NCBI GenBank assembly: GCA_001970955.1
Contig: MPUH01000207.1
Span: 1-64,000, forward strand
Direction: 5' to 3'
Origin: Stentor coeruleus
Lineage: Eukaryota; Ciliophora; Heterotrichea; Heterotrichida; Stentoridae
Length of the DNA stretch: 64,000 nucleotides
Shown: piece after piece, positions 9,399 through 19,424 of the stretch
Numbering within the stretch: the stretch's first letter is position 1
Layout of the letters: every line of letters begins with the position of its first letter
Translations under genes and position numbers: made by a program
Notes under the pieces: generated by a model
The model's input: the letters and a program-made list of their open reading frames with translations, nothing else
Told to the model about the DNA's origin: nothing
Database searches by the model: none

Positions 9399-10952
9399 CT
9401 AAATAACAGTACTTTTAGACGGTATATAAGAAAGAGCATTTTTAAATGTAAATCTTTCTGTAGGCCTATTACAAAGCATCCCAGCTAATAATCTACCTTT
9501 CCATCCGCTTATTTTCTGAACCAAATTATTCCGATTTTCTTCTGATTCACTTGAATTCAACCCAACAATATCTTGTAAAGTTATTATCTGAAGTATCATT
9601 AACCCTAAAGAAAAAATATCAGCTTTTTCTATATCATATTCTATAGCAACTTGTTTCTCTTTATCATAAACTCTTTCCATAAGAGCATCTTTAATTTCTG
9701 GAGCCGCATAAATTGGAGATCCTTGTGGGGTATATAAATTTATACTATTTTCCTCTGTAGTTAAAGTTGTAGATACTCCAAAGTCTATAATTTTTATATC
9801 CCTGTTTTTTATTAGAATATTCTGAGGTTTTATATCTTGATGATAGATGCTTTTTGATTTGAGAAAAGCAAATCCTTCAAGGAGTTGTATAATAATTTCA
9901 TCAGCTTCATCGTTTGAAAAAGGTTGGTTTTGTATTTTATTTTTGTTTATTTTATCTTCTAAGGTGCTTTCGATATATTCAGTTATGATATATAGGGTTG
10001 TTCCAATGATATAATCACCGAATAATTGGAGAAAACACTGTTTTTTACCTGAAAGATCTTTTAGTATTGAGAGTTCTTTTAATGAATTTCTACTTTCGTA
10101 GCCTTTGATAGTTTTTATAGCGAGGAAGTTGTTTAGTTCTAGAATGGCTTTGTAAACTTTGACTTCGATTTCTGTTGTATTAGTTGGAGAGGAGTAGATT
10201 TCTATAGAGTTTGCAAGGAGATTTGATATCGAGTCTTTGTTTAGGTTTATAGAGATGTCTTGGAATGAACAGTTTTGATTTTGTTGTTCTAAAGTGTTAA
10301 TTCGATATATCAGTGATCCTTTACAAAACTTCTTAAGACAAGTCAAAATATGCCACCTATTCGGTTCTTTATTTTTTGGATTTTCAAGATATCTTATAAC
10401 TTTTATAGCAAAACTATTATAAAGCGAGCTATAATAAACTTTATACGATATCAAAGCCACAATAGCATCACAAACACATGCAAACTTTTCTTTATTTTCA
10501 CTAAGTTCATTAATTGTCGCATATACTTTATTAGTGACTATCTGTAAAATCAACGGTTGCACAAATAGATTCGACAAAGCACAGCTCTTAACAATATACA
10601 ACAAATCCTCAATAGTATTCACATAAGTCATTTCATTATTCATCTTTAAAGAAAGCTTACAAATAATCGATTTGCTACTAAAAAACACAGAATCACGAAC
10701 TATTAATCCTGACAACGAATTCAAAACCTTATCAAAATCATATCTATACGCTTGTGACCCTTGAAGATAATTATAAGCAATTATCATATCCACAATATAA
10801 ACAACTTCATCAGGGTATTTTCCAGTTTTATATCCATAAAGTTCATCAAATTTTAGTTCACGTAAACTTTTTACATTGAAAGATGTGTATTTATTTTTCA
10901 TCTTATCAATTTGTTCTTTAATAAGTTTATCAAAGTTCCCAATATTATCCAT
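9399..10952 (-). CDS. Serine/threonine protein kinase with long N-terminal helical region
   Basis: A 517-residue protein with the kinase domain at the C-terminal end (about 270-510). Visible are the beta-3 lysine in LAIKTIKGY (about 280), the catalytic loop HQDIKPQNIL (about 370, Arg of HRD replaced by Gln), IDFGVS (about 390), an APE equivalent in YAAPEIKD, and IFSLGLMILQI in subdomain IX. The glycine-rich loop is not recognisable. Residues 1-260 are helical with many Leu and Ile, and resemble no domain I know. Lacking the HRD arginine does not by itself abolish activity. The gene is convergent with the previous kinase, 135 bases apart. ATG at 10952. Confidence 0.8.
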   Translation of the reverse strand: MDNIGNFDKLIKEQIDKMKNKYTSFNVKSLRELKFDELYGYKTGKYPDEVVYIVDMIIAYNYLQGSQAYRYDFDKVLNSLSGLIVRDSVFFSSKSIICKLSLKMNNEMTYVNTIEDLLYIVKSCALSNLFVQPLILQIVTNKVYATINELSENKEKFACVCDAIVALISYKVYYSSLYNSFAIKVIRYLENPKNKEPNRWHILTCLKKFCKGSLIYRINTLEQQNQNCSFQDISINLNKDSISNLLANSIEIYSSPTNTTEIEVKVYKAILELNNFLAIKTIKGYESRNSLKELSILKDLSGKKQCFLQLFGDYIIGTTLYIITEYIESTLEDKINKNKIQNQPFSNDEADEIIIQLLEGFAFLKSKSIYHQDIKPQNILIKNRDIKIIDFGVSTTLTTEENSINLYTPQGSPIYAAPEIKDALMERVYDKEKQVAIEYDIEKADIFSLGLMILQIITLQDIVGLNSSESEENRNNLVQKISGWKGRLLAGMLCNRPTERFTFKNALSYIPSKSTVI

Positions 10953-11008
10953 ATAATTTTTTATATTTTATAATAAACTTAGTATTATATTCCTATACTA
11001 ATTTTTAA

Positions 11009-11821
11009 TCATTGAAGTATTGAATCTAATTTAGCTTCATATTTATCAGCTTTGCTATATACAGATTTTAATGATGATAAACTTTGTATTAAAGCTTTTT
11101 TATCATCAGGTTGCAGAGCTGGTTTAGTTTCGGCAAAAATATCAACAATATCATTTGCTAATTTCTCTAAAAAATAATTCCTATGATAATATTCTAGCTC
11201 ATAATTAAATTCAACGCTAGTGTTCATGTTATCAACGCTAATCACTTTAAAATTCGCATGATACAATTTATAAAACTTCAAACTATCAATGTTTAGTAAA
11301 AAAGATAGTACAAGAGGGGATATAAATTTGTTTCTCTTGATCTCGAAAAGAGTTTGATTTGAATAATAGTATTTAAACTGTAAATTAAGTTCAGTTGAGA
11401 CACTTTCAAGTTTGGGGAATAGTTCACCTAAACTATCATTTGAGTCATATCCAATAATCAAGCTCCCAAAGCGAAACATCTCTTTTAAAAACTCAGGCTC
11501 ATTATATCTTTTCACAAATTCATCATAGTCTGCTATTCCTTCTGATATTTTCCCAAGTATTTCTTTTACAAATACAAGTTCTTGATTATCTTGATTTTCT
11601 TGAATTATTTTATGACTATATATACCTCACAAGTGTTCAATAAAAATAAAATTACTAAATGATGTATTTTGAGCCAAAATCAAAGCTTCTAAATACGCAG
11701 TTGCAAAAGACAATATAAATCCTTCTTCTTTACTTCCACATTCTCTAATGAATTTGAAGTTAAATTGTTGTTCAATCCAATCATAAGGGCTTTCAATTTG
11801 CAAAAGTTTTAATCCAGCCAT
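11009..11821 (-). CDS. Otubain-like protein, probably inactive (one 15-nt intron)
   Basis: Two frames join when the 15-nt intron GTGAGGTATATATAG (11616-11630) is removed, giving about 265 residues from the ATG at 11821. Unspliced, the intron brings a TGA into frame. The opening FKFIRECGSKEEGFILSFA followed by YLEALIL matches the start of otubain deubiquitinases (YIRKTRPDGNCFYRAFGF..LEALL) in spacing and residues, but DGNC, which holds the catalytic cysteine, is replaced by KEEG. A YYHRNYF near residue 220 sits where the otubain catalytic His would be. So this may be a non-catalytic relative that still binds ubiquitin. The family call is from eye alignment only. Its start lies just 20 bases after the stop of the upstream gene. 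Confidence 0.6.
11616..11630 (-). other. 15-nt intron
   Basis: GTGAGGTATATATAG on the minus strand. Removal restores the frame of the otubain-like gene; retention gives an in-frame TGA. Confidence 0.9.
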
Positions 11822-11841
11822 TTATAGGTTTATCTAATTTT

Positions 11842-14715
11842 CTATATTAAAGCCATTTCAGGTCTAATTCTTTCTAAAGGAGCAAACCACCATTCTAAGA
11901 AAGTATCTTTGTCTATAAACCCTTGTTTATTGCTTAATAAATTTTCTGCTTGTTTGCTTATAACATCTTGATATTTGAACATAAATGATAAATCTTCACT
12001 AACACATAATATATGTAAATGAAGTATATGAGTAAGCCTATGAAGCATATTTGCTGGTAGCATTCTATTTGCGGTTTCAGTACAGAAAGCATCATATTTT
12101 TTAGATACTTCTTTACGGCTAAGATGCTCACTATCAAGTTTCCTTTGCCAATGATGGGATATTTTTTTAAGAAACAGTCTCTTAGCTCCTTCTGATGGCC
12201 ATTTAAATTTGCGTTCTTCCATTTTTGCTAACAAAGGACCATTATGTCTTTTTAATGTACACCCTGGATCTTCCCATTTCCCCCCACAACAACGCCAATG
12301 TGGTTCCCATAAAATTATAGTTTCACGACCTTTTAGTATCCCAGAATGTCCAAAATCCCAATATCCAGTATGACAACTACAAGCTTTATTATGATTATCA
12401 GTTTCTTTATATATACTTTCACATGCCCAATTTAGACAATACCTATTTTCATTTTCTAAAGCTTCTTTTTCTTTTCTCACTTCATATGGGTTGATATATG
12501 GCTTAATATCACTATTAAAAAACCTTGATGTTTTTGCTGAATCATGGAAACTAACTCTATTTTTTGAATTCAAACTTTTAGTGACAAAATAGATTTTCGC
12601 TTCTTCATCAGGCCACTCAGCAAATCTATGGTCTCCTTCTATACAAAAAGAGTCGTCAGGGAATCCTAAATGAAATTCAGAATTGCAACAAGTCCATAAA
12701 TAAGCGTTTTTACCAATAGATGCAGCATTTCCTGCATGATAACGACAGTCACTTTTGATTTGCTGTTTTTTCCCACATGTAGCAGGATCTGGGAATGACA
12801 TTCCACATATGGAATCAGGTTTTCCAGTTTTAGAGTTTAATTGCCCACGATTGATACATTTTTTCATGACTTGGGAATTGACAACTCCGTTATGAAAACC
12901 GTATGTGCAACCTTGAGTTTCCCAAGTACCTCGACAACAGGTCCAGTTTTCAGGCCATAAACCATGAACACTACCGAATTCCCATTTCCCAGGATGATAC
13001 CGACAAGCTCTTTTATTGTTTTTACTATACTGGTAAGTTTTTTTTAAGCAGCCCCAGTTACGGCAAAACATCTCTGTTTCAGGGTCGAGATCGGTTGTTG
13101 CTTTGAATTGTGATCTTGGTTTTATTTCAATGCTCATTTGGGCCATCCCAGTCAAACTTTCCGGCCCTCTTTCCTTTTCTCCATATCTTCTCTTAAATTC
13201 ATTTTGCATATTGCCAAGTTCATTTGTATCTTCAAAAAGATAAGCTATCAAATACAAACTATCCAATATCTCTCGTGAATTTGGTTTAGAATTTTTTCTT
13301 TTATATACTTTTAGCCTTCCAAATTTATCTAAATGTCCATCTGCTTCTAGATACTCAATATAAACCCCAAATAACCCAATCATCGGAGGTCCATATTTAT
13401 TTCCTGTAATACTAATCCCTGGGAATTCATCATTAATATCTTTGAATACCATATTATACCACTCCATATATTCATTCCCATTATGCCAAGTTGATGTTTG
13501 ATGACTTCTACAATTCGCACAAAAGTCAATACATATTTCAAAATTCCCACTTCTAACCCCATACCAATCATCAGCCCTACTAAACAAAAGATTCCTCCTT
13601 TCATCATTTTCTATATAATCATTTTCACCCATAATCAAATCCCCAAGTTCCAAACTATCAACATATCTTTTCAATCCTTCTAAAAAATCAACATATTGTA
13701 TTAAATCATCAATTTCAATATCTTTCCAAGCTGGTGTTTTATCATAAACAACCTGACTATGACATTTAAGTATTTTCGCCATATCAACAATTTCATTTCT
13801 TGTAAAATTTAATCTTAGTTGTTTAAGAGGAGGAATCATTCTATCAACTTCAATTTTATTCTCAACATTCCCTTCTTCATCTCTATACAAAGGCATACTT
13901 GTTCTAAGGATTCTATAAATAACAAGTAACCATTCATAACTATTTATAACTTCTACAACTTTTGAATAAGCGCTTGGGTTATATTCAAAGTAACTATCAA
14001 GTTTTTGTTCAAGGGTTAATTTAGGTACAGTTTCAATATTTTTTGTTTTTCTTAAGTTTTTATCTAGAGTTTTTGCTGACATGGCCCTTGAAGGCATAGA
14101 ATTTGATGGTTTTGTTTGAGTTTCGTATATGATTTTAGTTGTGGCGAATTTCCTTTGTGAGTCCCAATTAGCTCTACCTGTTATGAAGATTTTCGATATT
14201 AACTGTGGGTCTATAGATGTAAAATAATAAACAGGCTCAGATATCGACCCTATAAAACCATGGTTCCATGGATCTTTTCCTATATAAATTTTTTCTGAGC
14301 CTGGGGGTTTTTCAGTATCTTTGCTTTTACTGACTGAGATTTCTGAGTCTCTTGTACCGTTTATGTATAGACATGCTTCAATTATGTTTTCTTCTTTTAG
14401 GGTGAATGCGACATGGACCCACTTTTTTTGAGGAAGGTCAATTGATGAGAAAATCGACTCGCTACGGCCTCGGTCAATGTCTATTTTTATATATAAAGTA
14501 CGTTCTTGGATTGCGATTAGAGGGTTACTTGAGAATGAGTTCCCTTTGTGTATGACTGTTACTTGCTTGTTTTTTTCTGGACGGGACAGATACATCCAAA
14601 AGGATAAGGAGTAGCTTTGGTGAACTTTACTAAGCTCTTCAGATACTATTGTCTCCATGCTTTCACCTTGGAAACTTATTGTATCAGGGTAGAGTTCAAG
14701 AAATTTTATACTCAT
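11842..14715 (-). CDS. LamG / selenoprotein-W-like / CHORD-like multidomain protein
   Basis: A 957-residue protein with an unusual domain order. Residues about 1-190 are a laminin-G/concanavalin-like sandwich (SFWMYLSRP, KKWVHVAFTL, LYINGT, KIYIGKDPW). Around 395-470 lies a thioredoxin-like segment resembling the Rdx/SelW family: CANC as the CxxC, DEFPGISITGN, then GLFGVYIEYL. Three Cys/His-rich zinc-binding repeats follow, like CHORD domains: about 550-610 (CRNWGC, CRYHPG, WTCC, GCTYGFHNG), 635-690 (degenerate) and 758-830 (CLNWAC, WRCC, GCTLKRHNG). The C-terminal 30 residues (KQGFIDKDTFLEWW) recall half an EF-hand. There is no signal peptide, so it is cytosolic or ciliary. ATG at 14715, TAG stop. 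Domain names other than LamG are by pattern and need profile searches. Confidence 0.75.
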   Translation of the reverse strand: MSIKFLELYPDTISFQGESMETIVSEELSKVHQSYSLSFWMYLSRPEKNKQVTVIHKGNSFSSNPLIAIQERTLYIKIDIDRGRSESIFSSIDLPQKKWVHVAFTLKEENIIEACLYINGTRDSEISVSKSKDTEKPPGSEKIYIGKDPWNHGFIGSISEPVYYFTSIDPQLISKIFITGRANWDSQRKFATTKIIYETQTKPSNSMPSRAMSAKTLDKNLRKTKNIETVPKLTLEQKLDSYFEYNPSAYSKVVEVINSYEWLLVIYRILRTSMPLYRDEEGNVENKIEVDRMIPPLKQLRLNFTRNEIVDMAKILKCHSQVVYDKTPAWKDIEIDDLIQYVDFLEGLKRYVDSLELGDLIMGENDYIENDERRNLLFSRADDWYGVRSGNFEICIDFCANCRSHQTSTWHNGNEYMEWYNMVFKDINDEFPGISITGNKYGPPMIGLFGVYIEYLEADGHLDKFGRLKVYKRKNSKPNSREILDSLYLIAYLFEDTNELGNMQNEFKRRYGEKERGPESLTGMAQMSIEIKPRSQFKATTDLDPETEMFCRNWGCLKKTYQYSKNNKRACRYHPGKWEFGSVHGLWPENWTCCRGTWETQGCTYGFHNGVVNSQVMKKCINRGQLNSKTGKPDSICGMSFPDPATCGKKQQIKSDCRYHAGNAASIGKNAYLWTCCNSEFHLGFPDDSFCIEGDHRFAEWPDEEAKIYFVTKSLNSKNRVSFHDSAKTSRFFNSDIKPYINPYEVRKEKEALENENRYCLNWACESIYKETDNHNKACSCHTGYWDFGHSGILKGRETIILWEPHWRCCGGKWEDPGCTLKRHNGPLLAKMEERKFKWPSEGAKRLFLKKISHHWQRKLDSEHLSRKEVSKKYDAFCTETANRMLPANMLHRLTHILHLHILCVSEDLSFMFKYQDVISKQAENLLSNKQGFIDKDTFLEWWFAPLERIRPEMALI

Positions 14716-15239
14716 TTTTATTAGATAAGATTTTGCAAGGAAAGAGAGATTTTATGGAGAAATTGTTTTTTAGTTTTTGTGTGGAGTTGCATTTTTTTGT
14801 TGATGAAGATAGATAGAGTTATGATTTTTTGGTTAGATGGGGTTTTTATTAGGATTGTTTAGGAAATTAAGACATAATTTTTTCCCTGCTAATACCAGAC
14901 TAAATCAATCAACTAAAAAAAATCCTCTAAATTCCTTGCACAACTCATAACTAAAAATCCACATATCCTTTTCCCCTTTTTCTCAATCTTCATTCCCATT
15001 AATAAATTCTTATCAATTAAAATTTCATATTTCATAAAAAAAAATCTAGCATCAAAAAGATACTCTCTTAATAACCATGGCTATATTTCTTCATTATTTT
15101 GAGTTAAATGCAAGAAAAAAGAAAAACCTATTAGCTTTCACTACAACTGAACCAAGTTCACTGACCATAGAATACCCTTTTAACAATAGCCTAATATACA
15201 TAATAATTATCATCATCTATAAATACTTTTTATTTTTCT
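14716..15239. other. Intergenic with sharp G-to-C switch at about 14880
   Basis: No gene. Bases 14716-14880 are almost free of C and 14881-15239 almost free of G on the + strand; the boundary is within a few bases. Short frames here are composition artefacts. Confidence 0.7.
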
Positions 15240-16439
15240 CTAATAAATTAATATATCTAATTTCCCATAATAGGTAATTTTATTGCTTAACACCTCAATC
15301 TCAACATTTTTTCCTATGCACATTTCCCCATCAATATTAATCACAGACCTACTATCTGATTTTATAGAACCTTTTTTGAATTTCACATTTGTTATCGAAT
15401 GATTTGTAGCATGCTCTCCATCATTAACCATCTGAAAAAGCATTCTCGCTGCCATAAGTTTGTGTATTGGATCAATAATCATAGCATCAATATGTCCTGA
15501 AGTTACAGAAGCTAAAGGAAAAGCTATATCATTATTTCTTGAATCCCTCCCTCTATTATTCCCAATACATATACCAGCAAATTCTCCAGTCCTATACAAG
15601 AAATTCCTATCATTTTTTTCACACATAAAACTTCCTGAACAATGTTTCCATGGCATGACAATAGTTTTAATTCCAACCATAGCAAACCTCAGCCAGCCGA
15701 ATTTCTTCAAAAGTTCAGCTTCATAAGAAATTTGTCCAAAAACGCCCCAAATCACAGAACTTGTCGCTACAACAACATCATCATCAACTTTAACAAGCAT
15801 AATATCTCCTTTTAAAGTTTTATTTTTCAATATATTATAAATCCCATCGTTTATATTTTTCCCATTAAGGTCAATAGATAAAGAGTTTCTAGTCCCAGAA
15901 GGTAAAATCCCAATTGTAATTTTATCAAAATTTGATGGGTTTATTGTGTATATTGCAGTAAGAAAAGAATGTAAAGTACCAGTACCACCTAAGATTATAA
16001 TATGGGTAAAAATTTCACCGATTTTATTGATTATTGATATAGGATAACCATTAGGCATTGTTTCAAAAATCTCATAGGTATAAGAAGTTTGGGTTAAAAT
16101 TGGTATAAGAAGATTGTGTAGATGGGAATATGATAATCCTAATCCACTTGATGGGTTGTAGATAAGTAGAAAATGCTTAGGTGTTGGGTTGAGAAGATGC
16201 AAAAGGTTTTCAGTGAATTTACTCCCGAATTGACATGTGAATTTGAAGAAACGAAAACGAAATTTCTTGTAAGCTACTAAAGAGAATTCACAGTTTTGGA
16301 AATTACACCCTATAAGCTCGTCTATATGGAAACAATATAAATGTGCTCCAGATTTCCAGTATAAATAACTTGATGATAGGTGTATAGATAAGGCTTCACC
16401 TTTTGTTGTCTCTACTAATAAGCTTGTTAAAGGTTCCAT
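15240..16439 (-). CDS. Sphingosine/diacylglycerol-kinase-like protein
   Basis: A 399-residue protein of the sphingosine kinase branch of the DAGK catalytic family, which phosphorylates sphingoid bases or diacylglycerol. Landmarks: LIYNPSSGLG (about 95), the nucleotide-loop region HIIILGGTGTLHS (about 150), GILPSGTRNSLS (about 175), FAGICIGNNRG (about 290) and NIDGEM (about 370). The conserved aspartate of GGDGT/SGDGL, which is needed for phosphotransfer, reads Thr here (codon ACT), so activity is doubtful. Length fits the family. ATG at 16439, TAA stop. It could still be active if another acid takes over, or it may be a regulatory relative. Confidence 0.8.
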   Translation of the reverse strand: MEPLTSLLVETTKGEALSIHLSSSYLYWKSGAHLYCFHIDELIGCNFQNCEFSLVAYKKFRFRFFKFTCQFGSKFTENLLHLLNPTPKHFLLIYNPSSGLGLSYSHLHNLLIPILTQTSYTYEIFETMPNGYPISIINKIGEIFTHIIILGGTGTLHSFLTAIYTINPSNFDKITIGILPSGTRNSLSIDLNGKNINDGIYNILKNKTLKGDIMLVKVDDDVVVATSSVIWGVFGQISYEAELLKKFGWLRFAMVGIKTIVMPWKHCSGSFMCEKNDRNFLYRTGEFAGICIGNNRGRDSRNNDIAFPLASVTSGHIDAMIIDPIHKLMAARMLFQMVNDGEHATNHSITNVKFKKGSIKSDSRSVINIDGEMCIGKNVEIEVLSNKITYYGKLDILIY

Positions 16440-16639
16440 ATATATTCTTCATAGAAAATCAGCATAAAATGCAATTTTCTGAAAGAAGATGATAGTTTAC
16501 TAGGTCTAGTTTTTATGTTGCAATTCCTAAATATCCTCATCAGAAAATAGTATGCTTTTACTTAAAAAAATTATGATAAGTAAATCTAAATTTTTCTATA
16601 TACCAGCCTCAACTAATATATTTTTAATACTTATTACTA

Positions 16640-17820
16640 ATTCCTTATCTTAGTCTCTTTACCAGCACTCATTAGCAAAAACTCTTTAAAAGCATCATTT
16701 TCAACAATATTTTTTCCCCTTAAGTAATTTTCCAAACTCAATCTAAACTAAAAAATCTTCTACAACGTACAAGTCATCCTATGTTCAAAAGATCCTTTAC
16801 TAATATAATACAAAACAATTTGAAATGCATTTTAAGACTAGTTTTGCTATCTTAAATGCATTAAAAATTTTTATCGCAGTATGTATTATATTACTATTGC
16901 TACAATAGATTATCTTTGATAATCTTCAATATGCTAAAGTCCAGAATCCTTCAGATTGTCTACTTTTTTATATTTCATATAAAATCTTCCCTTTATTTAT
17001 ATATGATTAATATCTTCTAAGATTTCTCTAAGCTAAATTTCTTTATCTGATGTAATTCTACCTAAGGATTAAAAAGATAATTTGCATAAATTTAGGATTC
17101 GAAAAATAGGATTTTTTATAAAAGCTTAGATTGGCTAATAGTAGATCTTCCAATATTTTTTTCATGACAAAATCTTAATGATACTTCTATAGCTCCAGTT
17201 GTTGAGCAAGAATAATTTGGATCGTAAATTTTGTCGCAGACTTTGTCGTATTAGTATAAAAAAAAAAGGAAGTTGGATTTTAAGAATTTCTCAAAGAGAA
17301 TTTTGAAAGCATATGTGCATGCCTTGCTTTCTATAATCTTTAGATAGATTTAAACAGATAATTATTATATAAAAGTTGTATTCAGAATCATTTCCTCTTA
17401 GAAAAATTAAAAGAAGCAAAGCTAAAGCATCGAGCGAAAAAATCAGGTAAACAAAAGAATATAAAATCATTTTCAAGAGAAACAGTTGGGAAAAAGCTAG
17501 GAATAAACCTAATATCAAAATTTTTTTTAGATATTGGGACTGACAATAGCATCTCTGTAGCTATTGAGTGTTTTTCCTCTCATTTAAACTTTTCTGGTAA
17601 CTAAAAAATCCAAATTTTCAGGGAATATTAAATACCTTTAACAAAGGGAAAATTTTAGTTTACATATGATTATCAGATTTTTATCTAAGATTTTTGCATT
17701 AGATTTTAGAAGCTTGAATTTAATAAACAAAAGTTCTTTGAATTCAAGTTTTGCATTTACCCTTCCTGTGACATATTTTTTGTGGGTACTTATTCTATCT
17801 GTACTACAGGAAAGTATAGG
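16640..17820 (-). pseudogene. Decayed gene of unknown family
   Basis: Read on the minus strand, several stretches are clearly protein-like but are broken by stops and frame changes that no 15-nt intron removes. Examples: NAKLEFKELLFIKFKLLKSN near 17720-17660, RFIPSFFPTVSLENDF near 17500-17450, IYDPNYSCSTTGAIEVSLRF near 17240-17180, and ENYLRGKNIVENDAF...LLMSAGKE near 16730-16650. I count at least five disruptions. I do not recognise the family. It lies between two intact genes and is the main content of a 1.7-kb spacer. Confidence 0.5.
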
Positions 17821-18148
17821 GTGTGGGTGATGATTTCTTTAGATTTAATTACAATTTGTGTATATATCTTAACAATGCTAGTTGCATACAAAGAGGAATT
17901 ATTTTTGGTTTTTGGTTTTTAATAATAAAAATACATAAATGTTATTATGATTTGTTTTTCAAACGATCTAGGATAAAATGCAGTTAAAGTGATGAGAAAT
18001 CATGTTTTATTGCAATACAGATCAGATAAGAAAAGTAATTTTTGAAATATGCCCAATTAAAGTTTTTAGGCTAATATTCCATTATCAAACTTGTCAAAGT
18101 TTCAGCCACAAAAATGCCGCTTATAAAATTCAGGTCTAACCATTCACA
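17821..18148. other. Intergenic, upstream of OAT
   Basis: About 330 bases with no recognisable gene or repeat. It contains the promoter side of the + strand gene that follows; no motif stands out. Confidence 0.5.
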
Positions 18149-19393
18149 ATGCTCAGAACAGCTATAAAAAAATTTTCATCCATAACCAAAGGTGGAGAAT
18201 CCTACATTGAAAAAGAACTAATTTATGGTGCTAACAATTACAGTCCTCTGTCTGTAGTTCTCTCTAAAGGTAAAGGAATTTATGTATGGGATACAGCAGG
18301 TAAACAATATTACGATTTCTTAGCAGGATATTCTGCAGCAAATCAAGGGCACTGTCATCCAAAAATTGTTGAAGCAATGTATTCTCAAGCTAAAACTCTA
18401 ACAATAACATCACGTGCTTTTCATCATAATCTTCTTGGTGAAACAGAAGAAATTCTTTGTAAAACTTTTGGTTTTGATAAAGCATTAATGATGAATACTG
18501 GCGTCGAAGCTGGAGAATCTGCAGTAAAAATTGCTAGAAGATGGGGTTATGAGGTTAAAGGCATCCCTGCTAATCAAGCAAAAGTTGTGTTTTGTTCAAA
18601 TAATTTCTGGGGGAGAACCATTGCAGCATGTGGATCTTCAGATGATCCGGATAGATATAAAAATTTTGGTCCGTTTACTGGATTGAATTTTCAAATAATT
18701 CCTTATGATAACATTGAAGTCCTTGAGCAAGCGCTAAGCGATAAAAACGTTGCAGGATTCATGTTTGAACCAATCCAAGGTGAAGCTGGTATAGTAGTTC
18801 CGTTTACAGGGTATTGTACAAAAGTTCGTGAGCTCTGCACAAAATACAATGTCCTTATGATAGCAGATGAAGTCCAAACAGGTATTGGTCGAACAGGAAA
18901 GTTATTATGCATAGATTGGGAAAATATAAAACCAGATATTGTAACTTTAGCCAAATCTTTATCAGGAGGTCTAATGCCAATATCAGCAGTATTAGCTAAA
19001 AATGATATAATGAAAGTTCTAGTCCCTGGTAGTCATGGAAGTACTTATGGGGGTAATCCAATGGCATGTCGTGTAGCTCAAGCTTCTATTTCAGTTATAA
19101 AAGATGAAAAACTAGTTGAAAACTCAGAAAAAATGGGTCGAATTTTTAGAGAGCGAATAAGTACACTTATAGGAGGGCAAATTTCAGAAATTAGAGGCAA
19201 AGGATTGATGAATGCGATTGTTATTAAAAGCGGGAAAGGAGCTTGGGACCTTTGTGTCAAACTAGCTCAAAATGGCCTTTTAGCTAAACCTACCCATGAT
19301 AATATCATAAGATTCACCCCACCACTTATTATAAACGAAGTCCAGCTTAATGAGTCTATAGATATTATTATCAAATCTATCAAAGAACTTTAA
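18149..19393 (+). CDS. OAT: Ornithine aminotransferase
   Basis: A 414-residue PLP enzyme that converts ornithine and 2-oxoglutarate to glutamate semialdehyde and glutamate in mitochondria. The PLP lysine is Lys269 in LAKSLSGG. Other hallmarks are YGANNYSPLSVVL, NQGHCHPKI, MMNTGVEAGE, FEPIQGEAG, IADEVQTGIGRTGK and GSTYGGNP, all typical of OAT rather than acetylornithine or GABA transaminases. The first 12 residues (MLRTAIKKFSSI) are basic and Ser-rich, consistent with a short mitochondrial presequence. ATG at 18149. The GST gene begins only 31 bases after the stop, same strand. Confidence 0.96.
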   Translation: MLRTAIKKFSSITKGGESYIEKELIYGANNYSPLSVVLSKGKGIYVWDTAGKQYYDFLAGYSAANQGHCHPKIVEAMYSQAKTLTITSRAFHHNLLGETEEILCKTFGFDKALMMNTGVEAGESAVKIARRWGYEVKGIPANQAKVVFCSNNFWGRTIAACGSSDDPDRYKNFGPFTGLNFQIIPYDNIEVLEQALSDKNVAGFMFEPIQGEAGIVVPFTGYCTKVRELCTKYNVLMIADEVQTGIGRTGKLLCIDWENIKPDIVTLAKSLSGGLMPISAVLAKNDIMKVLVPGSHGSTYGGNPMACRVAQASISVIKDEKLVENSEKMGRIFRERISTLIGGQISEIRGKGLMNAIVIKSGKGAWDLCVKLAQNGLLAKPTHDNIIRFTPPLIINEVQLNESIDIIIKSIKEL

Positions 19394-19424
19394 ATAGTTA
19401 TTCTAATCTTAATAACTAATAAAT

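Noticed and set aside
15077-15277. 66-codon frame before the lipid kinase gene end
   Set aside because: Composition artefact in the C-rich half of a spacer, overlapping the 3' end of an intact gene.
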